DNA from: Maribacter sp044594925
Lineage (GTDB): Bacteria; Bacteroidota; Bacteroidia; Flavobacteriales; Flavobacteriaceae
Direction: 5' to 3'
DNA length: 64,000 nucleotides
Assembly (NCBI RefSeq): GCF_044594925.1
Contig: NZ_CP138991.1
Span: 2,170,001-2,234,000 of the forward strand
Below, one piece after another: positions 8,247-17,902 of the stretch. The notes beneath the pieces were generated by a model. It made no database searches. It was not told where the DNA came from and was given only the letters and a program-made list of their open reading frames with translations. Made by a program: the position numbers and the translations under genes. Position 1 is the first letter of the stretch. Each line of letters starts with the position of its first letter.

Positions 8247-11200
8247 ATGAAAACATTGATAACTACTTTGACCGTAATTCTCTTTTCCCAGATACTACCC
8301 GCACAAGAACCGAACAAGTCCTATGAACAATTGTGGGCCAAAGTTCATAAACTGGAAAGGGAAGTTTTAACAAAATCTGCTTTAGAAGTGGTCGAAATCA
8401 TTAATAGCAAGGCCAGAAAGGAACAACAGCACAGTCAAGTAATAAAATCACTTCTTTTTAAAGCCAAGTATGGTCTAATCCTTGAAGAAGATGCCAAACT
8501 CAACACCATAAGCAGTTTAAAGGCCGAAATAGAAAAGGCTGATTTTCCTGTAAAAAATGTTCTTGAAAGTTATTTGGCCAATTTGTACTGGCAGTACTTT
8601 CAACAAAATAGATATCAATTCTACAATAGAACTACTACCGATACCAAAATAGATAGTGTTGATTTTAGAACTTGGGATTTGACCACCCTTTTCAATGAGA
8701 TCAGTTTTCATTTTGAACGGTCGTTAGCCCATCCCAAAAAGCTTCAAAAAGAGCGTTTAGAAAATTTTGAAGAAATATTGTTTAAAAAAGAAGGTTCCAA
8801 AAACTACAGGCCAAGCCTTTTTGATGTATTGGCGCATGCCGCCTTAGATTTCTACAAAACAAATGAGAATAGCATCACCAGACCAGCGGACAAATTTGAA
8901 ATTGACGACCCGGAATTCCTTTGCGAAGCTTATAGTTTTACACAGCTTCAAATTTCTTCAAAGGATAAAACTTCTTTACAGCAAAGGGCCTTGAACCTTT
9001 ACCAGCAATTGGTAGTTTTTCATTTTCCAAACCCTAAACTCGATGCTTTGGTCGCCATTGATATTGAACGTCTAAAATACATTCACGCCAATGCTGTTTT
9101 CCAGAATAAGGACGAACACCTTATTTCCGTTCTAAAACAATCCGCCGAAAACCTGAAGCAACATGAAGTAGCTGCATTGTATCTTTACGAAATTACCGAG
9201 TTACTTAGAAATCAAGGCAGCACCTTTAGTGCTACCAATAAAGATGTTCAATGGAAACTTAAAGAAGCTATGGCCATCTGTGATGCCAGTATAGCACAAT
9301 TTCCAAATAGTAGAGGCGGCCAAAAATGTGCGGTTTTAAAATCTCAAATACTTAACCCGGAGCTACAATTGACCTCTGAAAAACAATTGTGCGTTAATAA
9401 ACCTTCAAGATTGTTGGTAAACTATAAAAACCACCAATCTTTAAACCTGAAGGCGTATTCCATCTCTCAGAACCAAAGAAAAAAATTAGCGGAATTGTAC
9501 CCTTTAAAAAAACAATTAGCCTATATCCAAAACCTAAAAACGCAAACTTCATGGACCGTTCAGCTTAAAGATGAGGGAGATTATCAAAGGCACGGTATAG
9601 AAATACCGCTACCAGCACTACCAGCGGGGCAGTACGTTATCTTAGCAACGGATTCTAGTTTGGCGGATAAAGATAATAATGAAACTAGTTTTTCCTTCAG
9701 TACGCTCCAAGTAACCAACTTGGCATTCTCAGAAACCAGAATGCCGAATAAGCATCTTTTTCAGGTAGTGGATAGAAATACGGGCAAACCAAAATCAGGA
9801 GCAAAAATTACGTTTTACTATCGCAAAAACTATCGCGGAAGTATATTGACCAAAAATCTTGTGACAGATAAAATGGGACTAAGCGAAATAGCTTTAAACA
9901 AGTCTTCCATCTCCATTGAAAGCACTAAAATAGAGCATGGTAGAGAAACTGCCTTTTTTGAAGGCACATACCTTAACCGAAAGAGTAGCACTACTAAAAA
10001 ACCGCAAATCACCTACCGCACATTTCTATTCCAAGATAGAAGTATATATCGTCCCGGGCAACCTTTATATTTCAAGGGTGTGCTCATAGAAAAAGATGAT
10101 ACCATTTCTAAAGTAGCAAGCCAAGAGACCGTGACCGTTGGGCTATATGATGTTAATGGTCAAATGATTTCAGAAATAGATTTGCAAACCAACGATTTTG
10201 GTTCTTTCGCTGGAGATTTCATTCTTCCTAATACCGGACTAACGGGTCAGTTTCACCTGGAAGTCTATGGTGTTTCCGGATTAGTAGACCAGAATTTTTA
10301 TTTTGATGTAGAGGAATACAAGCGTCCAAAATTTGAAACCTCTTTTAAACCGGTGACGGAAAGCTATCGCGTTAACGATAGTATTACCGTAAAAGGAAGT
10401 GCAAATGCCTTTGCTGGCAGCACTATTTCCGGTGCCAAAGTAAGCTATCGTGTACAACGCAATGTTAACTATCCACAATGGTACTATTGGAGTAGGTCCT
10501 ACTTTTACGAGGAACCTCAGGAGATTACACAAGGAGAAACCCTAACAGATGCTGCTGGTAATTACGAGCTAAACTTTAAAGCTCTACCAGATTTAGCTGC
10601 CGATAAAGAAAGTCTACCTACTTTCTCCTATTACGTAACGGCCGATATCACCGATATTAACGGAGAAACAAGAAGTACAAGCACTACGGTACAGGTTGGG
10701 TATCATGCCATGACAGCAGCTGTTATGGTAGATGGGGTATTAGACAAAACAGCGAAAAATCAAAAAATAAACATAAGCACACAAAACCTGAACGGCCAGG
10801 AGGTATACGCCAAAGGCATTCTAAAAGTGTACAAATTAAAGGCTCCGGAATACGCCCTACGAAATAGACCATGGCCAGCTCCGGACTATAACTACTGGGG
10901 CAAAAAGGACTTTAAAATACTCTACCCGAACGATTCGTACAACAATGAGCACGACCCCAATACTTGGGAAAAGGGCAAATTAGTTCTTGAAACAACATTC
11001 GACACAAAAAAAAGCACAGAAATACTCCTTAAAAACATCAAAAAATGGGTTTCCGGGCAGTATATCATAACCTTAGAGACGAAAGACAAGTTCGGTCAAA
11101 AGGTTACCGCGAAAACAAGAACAAGTGTTAACGATAAGACAGAAAAAACTGTGGCGGACAATCAACTTTTTCAGGTAAAAACCGACAAGCCATCCTATAG

Positions 11201-14200
11201 CGTAGGGGATTTAGCGGAAATTACCTTCTACAGTAATGCAAAAGATGCCTATTTAACCGTATTGGTTGAAAAGGATAAGAAGTTGGTTCGAAAAAAAATC
11301 CTTGATTTTAAACAAGGTTGCGAAACAATTACCGTTCCTGTGACCGCCGAAGACTTAGGTGGTTTTGCGGTTAACTACAGCTTTACGGTGTATAATTCTT
11401 TTCAATCCGGTAGTGTTCCGATTAGCGTTCCCTATCCACAAGCCGATTTAGAGATTGAAACACTAACCTTTAGAGATAAAATACAACCAGGAACCGATGA
11501 AACTTGGAGTTTCAGCATAAAAGGCCCAAAGGGCGAAAAGGTAACTGCCGAACTGCTCACCAGTATGTATGATGCTTCTTTAGAACAATTTAGAGGTCAT
11601 AGCTGGAACTTTAATCCCATTTCTAGACCGTACTACTACTCCAATACCTACAGCAATGCCAATCAAAGCTTTGGAAACAAAGCTTTTAGAAACTATAATG
11701 CTAATTCAATTTTAGATGCAATTCCTAATCTAGATTTTGACCGTTTGGAGTGGTTTGGGCTAGATTTTAGAAATCCAATTTACGCACAACGCAATTACCT
11801 TAGAAGAAGGCAGGCGAGTTTAAGAAATTCTTCCCGTTTGGACACCTCGGTCAAAACGGGTTATGTTAGCGGAACAGTATACGACCAAGACGGTCAGCCA
11901 TTACCCGGTGTAAGCGTCGTTGTAAAAGGAACAACCATTGGAACACAAACCGATTTTGATGGTAATTTCTCCATAAAAGCCGCCATAGGTCAGGAACTCA
12001 TTTTTTCCTTTATAGGACAGACTAGTTTAAGACAAAAAATAGGAACGGATAACTTTCACTTGCTCTACATGCAAGAGGATTCCTCCGCACTGGAAGAAGT
12101 TGTTGTTATGGGATATGGAGTACAAAAAAGAAAAGCAGTTACTGGTGCTGCTTCTTCGGTATCAAGTGATGACATGGAAATGGATGTTGCAGGTGCACTT
12201 CAAGGAAGAGCCGCAGGTGTTTCTATAAATGCTGCACCTTCGCCAGAAGAATCGGAAGAATATCAAAAACCTCAAGACTTCTCCGATGTCAAAATCCGAA
12301 AGAACCTTCAAGAAACTGCGTTCTTCTTTCCACAACTTCGTACAGATAAAGACGGAAATATCAGCTTTAGTTTTACTACTCCAGAAGCCTTAACCCGTTG
12401 GAATTTGCAATTACTAGGGTATACAAAAGACTTAAAAACAGTCTCCAAAAGACTTTCTACTGTAACACAGAAGGAGCTTATGGTACTACCTAACCCACCA
12501 CGATTTTTACGTGAGGGTGATAAAATTACCATCAGCAGTAAAATTTCTAACCTTTCCGAAGAAGATTTGAATGGTTTTGGTCAATTGGAATTAACGGATG
12601 TGCTTACAGGAAAATCCATAGATTCCCTGTTACAAAACAACTCAAAAACGCAAAATTTCCAAGTTGATGCCAAAGGAAATACACAATTATCATGGACCAT
12701 TACTATTCCAAAGGGCCTCCAAGGCGTACAATACAAGATTGTAGCTAAAGCCGGTGATTTTAGCGATGGAGAACAGAATGTACTACCCGTGCTAACAAAT
12801 CGTATGCTAGTTACGGAGACACTGCCCATGTGGGTAAGAAGTAATCAAACCAAGAGATTTAGACTGGACAAGCTTAAGGACAATACTTCAACTACGCTGA
12901 GCAACCATAAACTAACTTTGGAAATGACGTCCAATCCTGCCTGGTATGCAGTACAAGCACTCCCCTATTTGATGGAGTATCCGTATGAGTGTAACGAACA
13001 GACCTTTTCTAGATATTACGCCAATTCCCTAGCAAGCCATATCGCTAATTCCAATCCTAGGATAAAAGAGGTATTTCAACAATGGGCAAATACTGATGCC
13101 TTATTGAGTAATTTAGAAAAGAACCAAGAGTTAAAAGCCTTACTCATCCAAGAAACACCATGGTTAAGGGATGCCCAATCTGAAACCCAACAGAAGAAAC
13201 GCATTGCCTTACTTTTCGATTTGAATAAAATGAGGAGCGAACAGGAAATTGCCCTAAAAAAGCTAGAAAACAGTCAAATGTCATCTGGTGCTTGGCCTTG
13301 GTTTAAAGGTGGGCGCGAAAACAGATTTATTACGCAACATATTATTTCAGGCCTGGGCCATCTCAAGCGGCTATCTGTTAGCTCCAATGAAAACGAAGTG
13401 CGAATGATAGAAAGAGCAGTTCGTTATTTGGATAAAGCTTTCGTGGAAGAGTACACGAATATGAAAAAGTATGCCACGGATTTATCACAGGACCATTTAA
13501 GCAATACGCAGCTACATTATCTGTATATGAGAAGCTTTTTCAAGGATATTAAGAGCTCTAAACAAGTAGCTAAAATTAGCGCTTATTATCAAGGTCAAGC
13601 ACGCACCTACTGGGCCAAAAGAAACCTATACTCCAAAGGAATGCTGGCACTCATCATGCAAAGGAACGGTGATGAAAAAACAGCACGCAGGATAACACGC
13701 TCCTTAAGAGAGAATAGCATTGTATCCGATGAATTGGGTATGTATTGGAAAGAAAATACCAGTTCCTGGCACTGGTACCAAGCACCTATTGAAACACAAG
13801 CATTGCTTATTGAAGCTTTCTCTGAAATAGATGCCGATGTCACTACTATTGATAACTTAAAAATATGGCTATTAAAGAACAAGCAAACGAACCAATGGAA
13901 AACCACAAAAGCAACTACCGAAGCCGTCTACGCTTTACTGTTACAAGGAAGTGATTGGCTCTCTGTTACAGATGCCGTTGATGTACTCGTGGGCGGTAAA
14001 AAAATAGCACCAGAAAAACTAGAAGATTCAAAAGTAGAGGCAGGCACTGGGTATTTTAAAACCTCCTGGAATAGCTCAGAAATACAACCAGAAATGGCGT
14101 CTGTACAAATTTCCAAGAAGGGAAATGGTATTGCATGGGGCGCTTTATACTGGCAATATTTTGAAGATTTAGATAAAATAACCTCGGCAGAAACCCCACT

Positions 14201-14615
14201 AAAACTGAAAAAGAAACTATTCTTAAAAAAGAATACGCCTACTGGTGAAGAAATTTCTGAGATTACCGAAGCGACAAAACTTAAAGTAGGTGATGTAGTC
14301 CGTATTCGAATAGAATTACGGGCCGATAGGAACATGGAGTTCATTCACATGAAAGATATGCGTGCCGCAGGATTTGAACCTGTTAATGTACTATCTAACT
14401 ATAAATGGCAAGACGGTCTTGGCTATTATGAAAGCACGAAGGACGCCAGCACTAATTTCTTTTTTGACTACCTACCAAAAGGTATTTATGTTTTTGAGTA
14501 TGATGTTCGCGTTAATAACTCAGGCGATTTCAGTAACGGAATTACAACGATACAGAGTATGTATGCGCCCGAATTTAGTAGTCATTCAGAAGGAGTTCGG
14601 GTACAAGTAAACTAA
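8247..14615 (+). CDS. Alpha-2-macroglobulin family protein with SusC-like CarboxypepD/plug insertion
   Basis: A 2122-residue secreted giant. It has a plain signal peptide (cleavage near LPAQ, residue 19-20) and no lipobox. MG-type beta domains include the MG2 signature FQDRSIYRPGQPLYFKG (about 595-612). Residues about 1205-1331 are foreign to the family: a CarboxypepD regulatory domain (VSGTVYDQDGQPLPGVSVVVKG) and the start of a SusC/TonB plug (EEVVVMGYGVQKRK at 1283-1296, ALQGRAAGVSI). The alpha-2-macroglobulin core resumes about 1350 (RKNLQETAFFFPQL), the thioester motif YPYECNEQ has Cys1582 and Gln1585 intact, and a bacterial MG10-like end follows. Such proteins trap proteases covalently through the thioester. 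It leads a rightward locus with a lipoprotein, a CarboxypepD protein and a transglutaminase-like protein. Confidence 0.9.
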   Translation: MKTLITTLTVILFSQILPAQEPNKSYEQLWAKVHKLEREVLTKSALEVVEIINSKARKEQQHSQVIKSLLFKAKYGLILEEDAKLNTISSLKAEIEKADFPVKNVLESYLANLYWQYFQQNRYQFYNRTTTDTKIDSVDFRTWDLTTLFNEISFHFERSLAHPKKLQKERLENFEEILFKKEGSKNYRPSLFDVLAHAALDFYKTNENSITRPADKFEIDDPEFLCEAYSFTQLQISSKDKTSLQQRALNLYQQLVVFHFPNPKLDALVAIDIERLKYIHANAVFQNKDEHLISVLKQSAENLKQHEVAALYLYEITELLRNQGSTFSATNKDVQWKLKEAMAICDASIAQFPNSRGGQKCAVLKSQILNPELQLTSEKQLCVNKPSRLLVNYKNHQSLNLKAYSISQNQRKKLAELYPLKKQLAYIQNLKTQTSWTVQLKDEGDYQRHGIEIPLPALPAGQYVILATDSSLADKDNNETSFSFSTLQVTNLAFSETRMPNKHLFQVVDRNTGKPKSGAKITFYYRKNYRGSILTKNLVTDKMGLSEIALNKSSISIESTKIEHGRETAFFEGTYLNRKSSTTKKPQITYRTFLFQDRSIYRPGQPLYFKGVLIEKDDTISKVASQETVTVGLYDVNGQMISEIDLQTNDFGSFAGDFILPNTGLTGQFHLEVYGVSGLVDQNFYFDVEEYKRPKFETSFKPVTESYRVNDSITVKGSANAFAGSTISGAKVSYRVQRNVNYPQWYYWSRSYFYEEPQEITQGETLTDAAGNYELNFKALPDLAADKESLPTFSYYVTADITDINGETRSTSTTVQVGYHAMTAAVMVDGVLDKTAKNQKINISTQNLNGQEVYAKGILKVYKLKAPEYALRNRPWPAPDYNYWGKKDFKILYPNDSYNNEHDPNTWEKGKLVLETTFDTKKSTEILLKNIKKWVSGQYIITLETKDKFGQKVTAKTRTSVNDKTEKTVADNQLFQVKTDKPSYSVGDLAEITFYSNAKDAYLTVLVEKDKKLVRKKILDFKQGCETITVPVTAEDLGGFAVNYSFTVYNSFQSGSVPISVPYPQADLEIETLTFRDKIQPGTDETWSFSIKGPKGEKVTAELLTSMYDASLEQFRGHSWNFNPISRPYYYSNTYSNANQSFGNKAFRNYNANSILDAIPNLDFDRLEWFGLDFRNPIYAQRNYLRRRQASLRNSSRLDTSVKTGYVSGTVYDQDGQPLPGVSVVVKGTTIGTQTDFDGNFSIKAAIGQELIFSFIGQTSLRQKIGTDNFHLLYMQEDSSALEEVVVMGYGVQKRKAVTGAASSVSSDDMEMDVAGALQGRAAGVSINAAPSPEESEEYQKPQDFSDVKIRKNLQETAFFFPQLRTDKDGNISFSFTTPEALTRWNLQLLGYTKDLKTVSKRLSTVTQKELMVLPNPPRFLREGDKITISSKISNLSEEDLNGFGQLELTDVLTGKSIDSLLQNNSKTQNFQVDAKGNTQLSWTITIPKGLQGVQYKIVAKAGDFSDGEQNVLPVLTNRMLVTETLPMWVRSNQTKRFRLDKLKDNTSTTLSNHKLTLEMTSNPAWYAVQALPYLMEYPYECNEQTFSRYYANSLASHIANSNPRIKEVFQQWANTDALLSNLEKNQELKALLIQETPWLRDAQSETQQKKRIALLFDLNKMRSEQEIALKKLENSQMSSGAWPWFKGGRENRFITQHIISGLGHLKRLSVSSNENEVRMIERAVRYLDKAFVEEYTNMKKYATDLSQDHLSNTQLHYLYMRSFFKDIKSSKQVAKISAYYQGQARTYWAKRNLYSKGMLALIMQRNGDEKTARRITRSLRENSIVSDELGMYWKENTSSWHWYQAPIETQALLIEAFSEIDADVTTIDNLKIWLLKNKQTNQWKTTKATTEAVYALLLQGSDWLSVTDAVDVLVGGKKIAPEKLEDSKVEAGTGYFKTSWNSSEIQPEMASVQISKKGNGIAWGALYWQYFEDLDKITSAETPLKLKKKLFLKKNTPTGEEISEITEATKLKVGDVVRIRIELRADRNMEFIHMKDMRAAGFEPVNVLSNYKWQDGLGYYESTKDASTNFFFDYLPKGIYVFEYDVRVNNSGDFSNGITTIQSMYAPEFSSHSEGVRVQVN

Positions 14616-14678
14616 TTAGAAACCACTACAGAAATTATAAAAGTAATAGCTAAACGCAATCTTAGTTTAATCGAAAAA

Positions 14679-15221
14679 ATGATGGCAATACGAAAGTTTA
14701 TTAAAATAGGTCTATTACTACTAATTGTTGTAACTGGCTGTAAAGAACCCAAAGAATACTACTCCAAGGCAGTTTACGCAGGCAATATGGCTATTAGTCT
14801 AAGTGATATGGAATCTCGGATTGCAAACATTCAAGACGGTAATGAGCCAGAATCCATAGGTCTGGTCAGTAGGGTTCAAAACAGGATTCTGATCAATGAA
14901 ACCTATCTCGAGGAACTTCGTGGTTTTATGGGTAGTTCAGAATCTGATCCTATGGTCAAGTCAGCCATAGCTTATTTAGAACACGATATCTATAGCGCAA
15001 AGGACCCAAAAATGATAACACTACTAGAACAGCTTGATAAAAAACTACAACCCGAAGCGTTAGAACAATTACTTTCCGAATACGATGATTATTTAGACGC
15101 TATTTATTCTACCAAAGAGACTTTATGGGCGGCATACGATAAGGAAGTAGTCGACTATGCCAAAAAACATGATATAGAAGAAATATTTTATGGGCCAGAT
15201 TTACAGCCGATAGCACGGTAA
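14679..15221 (+). CDS. Lipoprotein of unknown function
   Basis: A 180-residue lipoprotein: basic start, hydrophobic core LLLLIVV and lipobox VTGC with Cys21. The mature part is mainly helical and acidic (LSDMESRIANIQDGNEPESIG, LEQLDKKLQPEALEQLLSEYDDY) with no known motif. It lies 63 bases after the alpha-2-macroglobulin gene in the same direction, so it could be the membrane partner of that secreted protein, which has no lipid anchor of its own. That link is inference from position. Confidence 0.7.
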   Translation: MMAIRKFIKIGLLLLIVVTGCKEPKEYYSKAVYAGNMAISLSDMESRIANIQDGNEPESIGLVSRVQNRILINETYLEELRGFMGSSESDPMVKSAIAYLEHDIYSAKDPKMITLLEQLDKKLQPEALEQLLSEYDDYLDAIYSTKETLWAAYDKEVVDYAKKHDIEEIFYGPDLQPIAR

Positions 15222-15377
15222 TTTTCATAACTACCTATAGACCTACTAGCCAATTTGTTGTTTAAAAAAAAAGTGTTTCGATGTCAGCATTTATTCTCAC
15301 CGGGGCTTTTTATTATTTCCCTCATTCAAAAGAGACTTTCGCTCATTACTGGTTTTCTAACGCCTTTTCTAAATTAA

Positions 15378-15397
15378 TTTAGGAGTATAATCCTAAA
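15378..15397 (+). promoter_or_regulatory. Inverted repeat before the CarboxypepD membrane protein gene
   Basis: TTTAGGA (15378-15384) and TCCTAAA (15391-15397) form a perfect 7-base inverted repeat around a 6-base spacer, ending 11 bases before the ATG at 15409. It could be an operator or a small leader hairpin. Nothing else is visible in the 187-base gap 15222-15408. Confidence 0.35.
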
Positions 15398-15408
15398 ATC
15401 AAATACTC

Positions 15409-16143
15409 ATGAAAAACGCACTTCGTATCACAGTAAAAAAACCATGTTCAGAAAATTTTGAAAATTTCGACGAAACCAAAAAAGGAGGATTTTGTCTATC
15501 TTGTAACCTAGAAGTTATAGATTTTAGGGCAATGTCAGAAAAAGCACTTATGAATCATTTTAGGAGTAGCGAGAAAAAAACATGCGGACGTTTTAAGACC
15601 TCCCAACTCAAATCATACGAAACTACAACAGCGAATCGTTTGCACGTCAACCAATTCGCAAAGCATTTAGGCATGCTAAGCTTTTCATTACTCTCTTTGT
15701 GCGTGTTAAATACCATTAATGCTCAAGACAGCAAACCCCAATTACCCCAAAATATATCAAGGACCAGTTTCAATACCGACCAAAGCAATATTAGCCCTAA
15801 AATAGCTCAAGGGTTTACCGTAAAGGGAACCGTTCTGGACGAAGAGAACCTTCCCCTACCTGGAGCCAATGTATTTCTAAAAGGAACTAAGGTAGGCGTA
15901 TCAACAGATTTTGATGGTAAATTCGAATTTCCACAAGCGCTAGAAGTTGGTGATGTACTACTTTTTAGCTATTTGGGTTATGAAACCAAGGAGTATATTG
16001 TTCCAGAAAGCTCAACATCAGTACTGGACATCACCATTAATTTTGATTTTGCAGATGTAGAACTAATGGGCGAAGTGGTCATAGACGGCGTTTATTCTTC
16101 AAAAAGAACATTCTTTGAAAAAGTAGCAGATTTATTTCGATAA
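15409..16143 (+). CDS. Cysteine-motif / single-TM / CarboxypepD regulatory domain protein
   Basis: A 244-residue protein of three parts. The N-terminal 60 residues carry CSENFENFDETKKGGFC-x2-C (Cys13, Cys29, Cys32) plus Cys59, a zinc-ribbon-like pattern seen at the N-terminus of many Bacteroidota membrane proteins (PC-ENW...G-FC-SC-K-VVDF). A hydrophobic segment follows (about 88-105), then a CarboxypepD-like domain (VKGTVLDEENLPLPGANVFLKG, STDFDGKFEF) at about 137-215. Topology would place the cysteines in the cytoplasm and the beta domain in the periplasm. Its domain is the same type as the insertion in the nearby alpha-2-macroglobulin. The TAA stop shares its last A with the next gene's ATG. 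Confidence 0.8.
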   Translation: MKNALRITVKKPCSENFENFDETKKGGFCLSCNLEVIDFRAMSEKALMNHFRSSEKKTCGRFKTSQLKSYETTTANRLHVNQFAKHLGMLSFSLLSLCVLNTINAQDSKPQLPQNISRTSFNTDQSNISPKIAQGFTVKGTVLDEENLPLPGANVFLKGTKVGVSTDFDGKFEFPQALEVGDVLLFSYLGYETKEYIVPESSTSVLDITINFDFADVELMGEVVIDGVYSSKRTFFEKVADLFR

Positions 16144-17156
16144 TGAAATTAGTCTACTTTTTTATTTTAACGGGACTATATTATTCTTACGGGCAACAAT
16201 CTAACTTTTCAGAAATCGATTTCAAGAAAGCGGATAGTGTTGCCCAATCCTATAAAGGAGCCTCACTAGATAATTTACCCCTGCTGGTTTATGACCTTAC
16301 AGGAGGTTTTACTACCGATGTAGAGAAATTTAGAGCAATGTACACCTGGGTCTGCACCAATATTGAAAATGATTATGGCGCATACATAAGAACAAGTAAT
16401 AAGCGCAAAAAACTATCTAAGGACAGGGAGGGTTTTTTAGAATGGAATCAATCTTTTACACCTAAAGTATTTGAAAAATTATTGGCAACAAAAAAAACGG
16501 CGTGTACCGGCTATGCCTATCTCATTAAGGAAATGGCCAATCTATCAGGGCTTCAATGTAAAATTATAGATGGCTATGGGCGTACAGCTACTTTAAATTT
16601 GAACAAAGACAGTAATGCCAACCATTCTTGGAACGCGATTTTACTCCAAAATAAATGGTACTTGTGCGATGCAACTTGGTCTGCAGGGCTTATCGTCGTA
16701 GAAAAAGATGGCCCCAGATTTAAAAGTCAATACGCTGATGGATATTTCTTGGCCGACCCAAAATTATTTATAAAAAATCATTATCCCTTAGACGGCACAT
16801 GGGCCTTACTTGAGTCCATTCCCAGTTTCTCACAGTTCATTGCAGGACCAGTAGTCTATAAAGAAGCATTTTCTGCCGAAATCATTCCCACAGCTCCACA
16901 TCAAATGCAATTAGAAATAGTGAAAAATAAACTTGTTACATTTGAAATGAATGCCCCTTCCTTAGTAACCAAGGAACAACTAAGTTTACTCCTAGTTCAC
17001 AATGGTGCAACGAAAGAAATACAACCAGAAATAACAATTAACAACAACACCTACACTTTAAAGCACCGTTTTGAACAAGCTGGAAGCTTTGATGTTCATT
17101 TACGCTATAAAGATGCTATCGTAGCTACCTATGTGGTAAAAGTAAAACGCAAATAA
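16143..17156 (+). CDS. Secreted transglutaminase-like protein
   Basis: A 337-residue protein with a signal peptide (FFILTGLYYSYGQ) and a transglutaminase-like cysteine protease fold. The triad is visible: Cys121 in KKTACTGYAYLIKEMA, His161 in NANHSWNAI and Asp176 in WYLCDATWSAG. The spacing and the YxWxxxNI segment (YTWVCTNIENDY) match the kyphoscoliosis-peptidase-like group. The C-terminal 110 residues form a beta domain. Members cleave or cross-link proteins outside the cytoplasm; substrates are unknown. The ATG overlaps the preceding stop by one base (TAATG), so translation is coupled to the CarboxypepD membrane protein. It converges with the LytTR regulator gene. Confidence 0.85.
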   Translation: MKLVYFFILTGLYYSYGQQSNFSEIDFKKADSVAQSYKGASLDNLPLLVYDLTGGFTTDVEKFRAMYTWVCTNIENDYGAYIRTSNKRKKLSKDREGFLEWNQSFTPKVFEKLLATKKTACTGYAYLIKEMANLSGLQCKIIDGYGRTATLNLNKDSNANHSWNAILLQNKWYLCDATWSAGLIVVEKDGPRFKSQYADGYFLADPKLFIKNHYPLDGTWALLESIPSFSQFIAGPVVYKEAFSAEIIPTAPHQMQLEIVKNKLVTFEMNAPSLVTKEQLSLLLVHNGATKEIQPEITINNNTYTLKHRFEQAGSFDVHLRYKDAIVATYVVKVKRK

Positions 17157-17167
17157 ATGGTCTTTCC

Positions 17168-17902
17168 CTAAAGACTCATTTTATCCTTGAACAAATAGGA
17201 TTGCCTTCTAGATACTTCTATCTCGTCTGTGTTAACCATAGTTAATTTTAGCTTCCCATTAAACCAGGGCACTACATCTGAAATAAAATTAGTATTTATT
17301 ATTTGTTGGCGATTGGCTCTAAAGAAATACTTTTCGGGTAGTTTCTCCTCTACTTGGTTTAGGGATTTATATAGCATTGGACTCTCTTCTTGGAAAAATA
17401 CCCTGGTATAATTTCCAACGATTTCAAAATGTGAAATATCCCCGACTTTTACGAGCCAGCATTTTTCACCATCCTTAATAAATATTTGACTGTTTCCGGT
17501 AAGGCGTTCGCTAGGTGCCAAGGCTTGTTCCTTTTCAGCATCCAGCTTATCTTCAACTTTGGCTATCGCTTGCGCAAAACGTTTTTCGTTAATCGGTTTC
17601 AACAAATAGTCCAGTGCATTGTATTCAAACGATTTTATGGCATACTCATCAAAAGCGGTAGTAAAAATAGTTATGGGTACCTCATCTAACATTTCCAATA
17701 ATTCAAACCCATCCTTTTCTGGCATATTGATGTCCAAAAAGAGTAAATCTGGACGGCTTTCTTGAATTAATTTGTAACCATCATCCACGTTTTCAGCTTC
17801 TCCTACGATCGCTATCTGTCCGTGTTTTCTAATCAGTTCCTTCAACTCATTACGGGCCAAACGAGAGTCTTCCACCAGTACCGCTTTAATTGTATCACTC
17901 AT
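17168..17902 (-). CDS. LytTR-type response regulator
   Basis: A 244-residue response regulator. The receiver domain has Glu11/Asp12, phosphoacceptor Asp57 in LLFLDINMPEKDGF, Thr and Lys in FTTAFDEYAIKSFEYNALDYLLKP. The C-terminal LytTR DNA-binding domain (about 135-240) includes IFIKDGEKCWLVKVGDISHFEIVGNYTRVFF-type strands and RANRQQIINTNFI. It overlaps the kinase gene by 4 bases and acts with it. A pair of LytTR-consensus repeats lies at 19501-19530, upstream of the small membrane protein gene, and is a probable target. Confidence 0.92.
   Translation of the reverse strand: MSDTIKAVLVEDSRLARNELKELIRKHGQIAIVGEAENVDDGYKLIQESRPDLLFLDINMPEKDGFELLEMLDEVPITIFTTAFDEYAIKSFEYNALDYLLKPINEKRFAQAIAKVEDKLDAEKEQALAPSERLTGNSQIFIKDGEKCWLVKVGDISHFEIVGNYTRVFFQEESPMLYKSLNQVEEKLPEKYFFRANRQQIINTNFISDVVPWFNGKLKLTMVNTDEIEVSRRQSYLFKDKMSL

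Noticed and set aside
8087..8317. Minus-strand 76-residue reading frame over the alpha-2-macroglobulin start
   Set aside because: It overlaps the signal peptide coding region and has no protein-like composition; it is a shadow.
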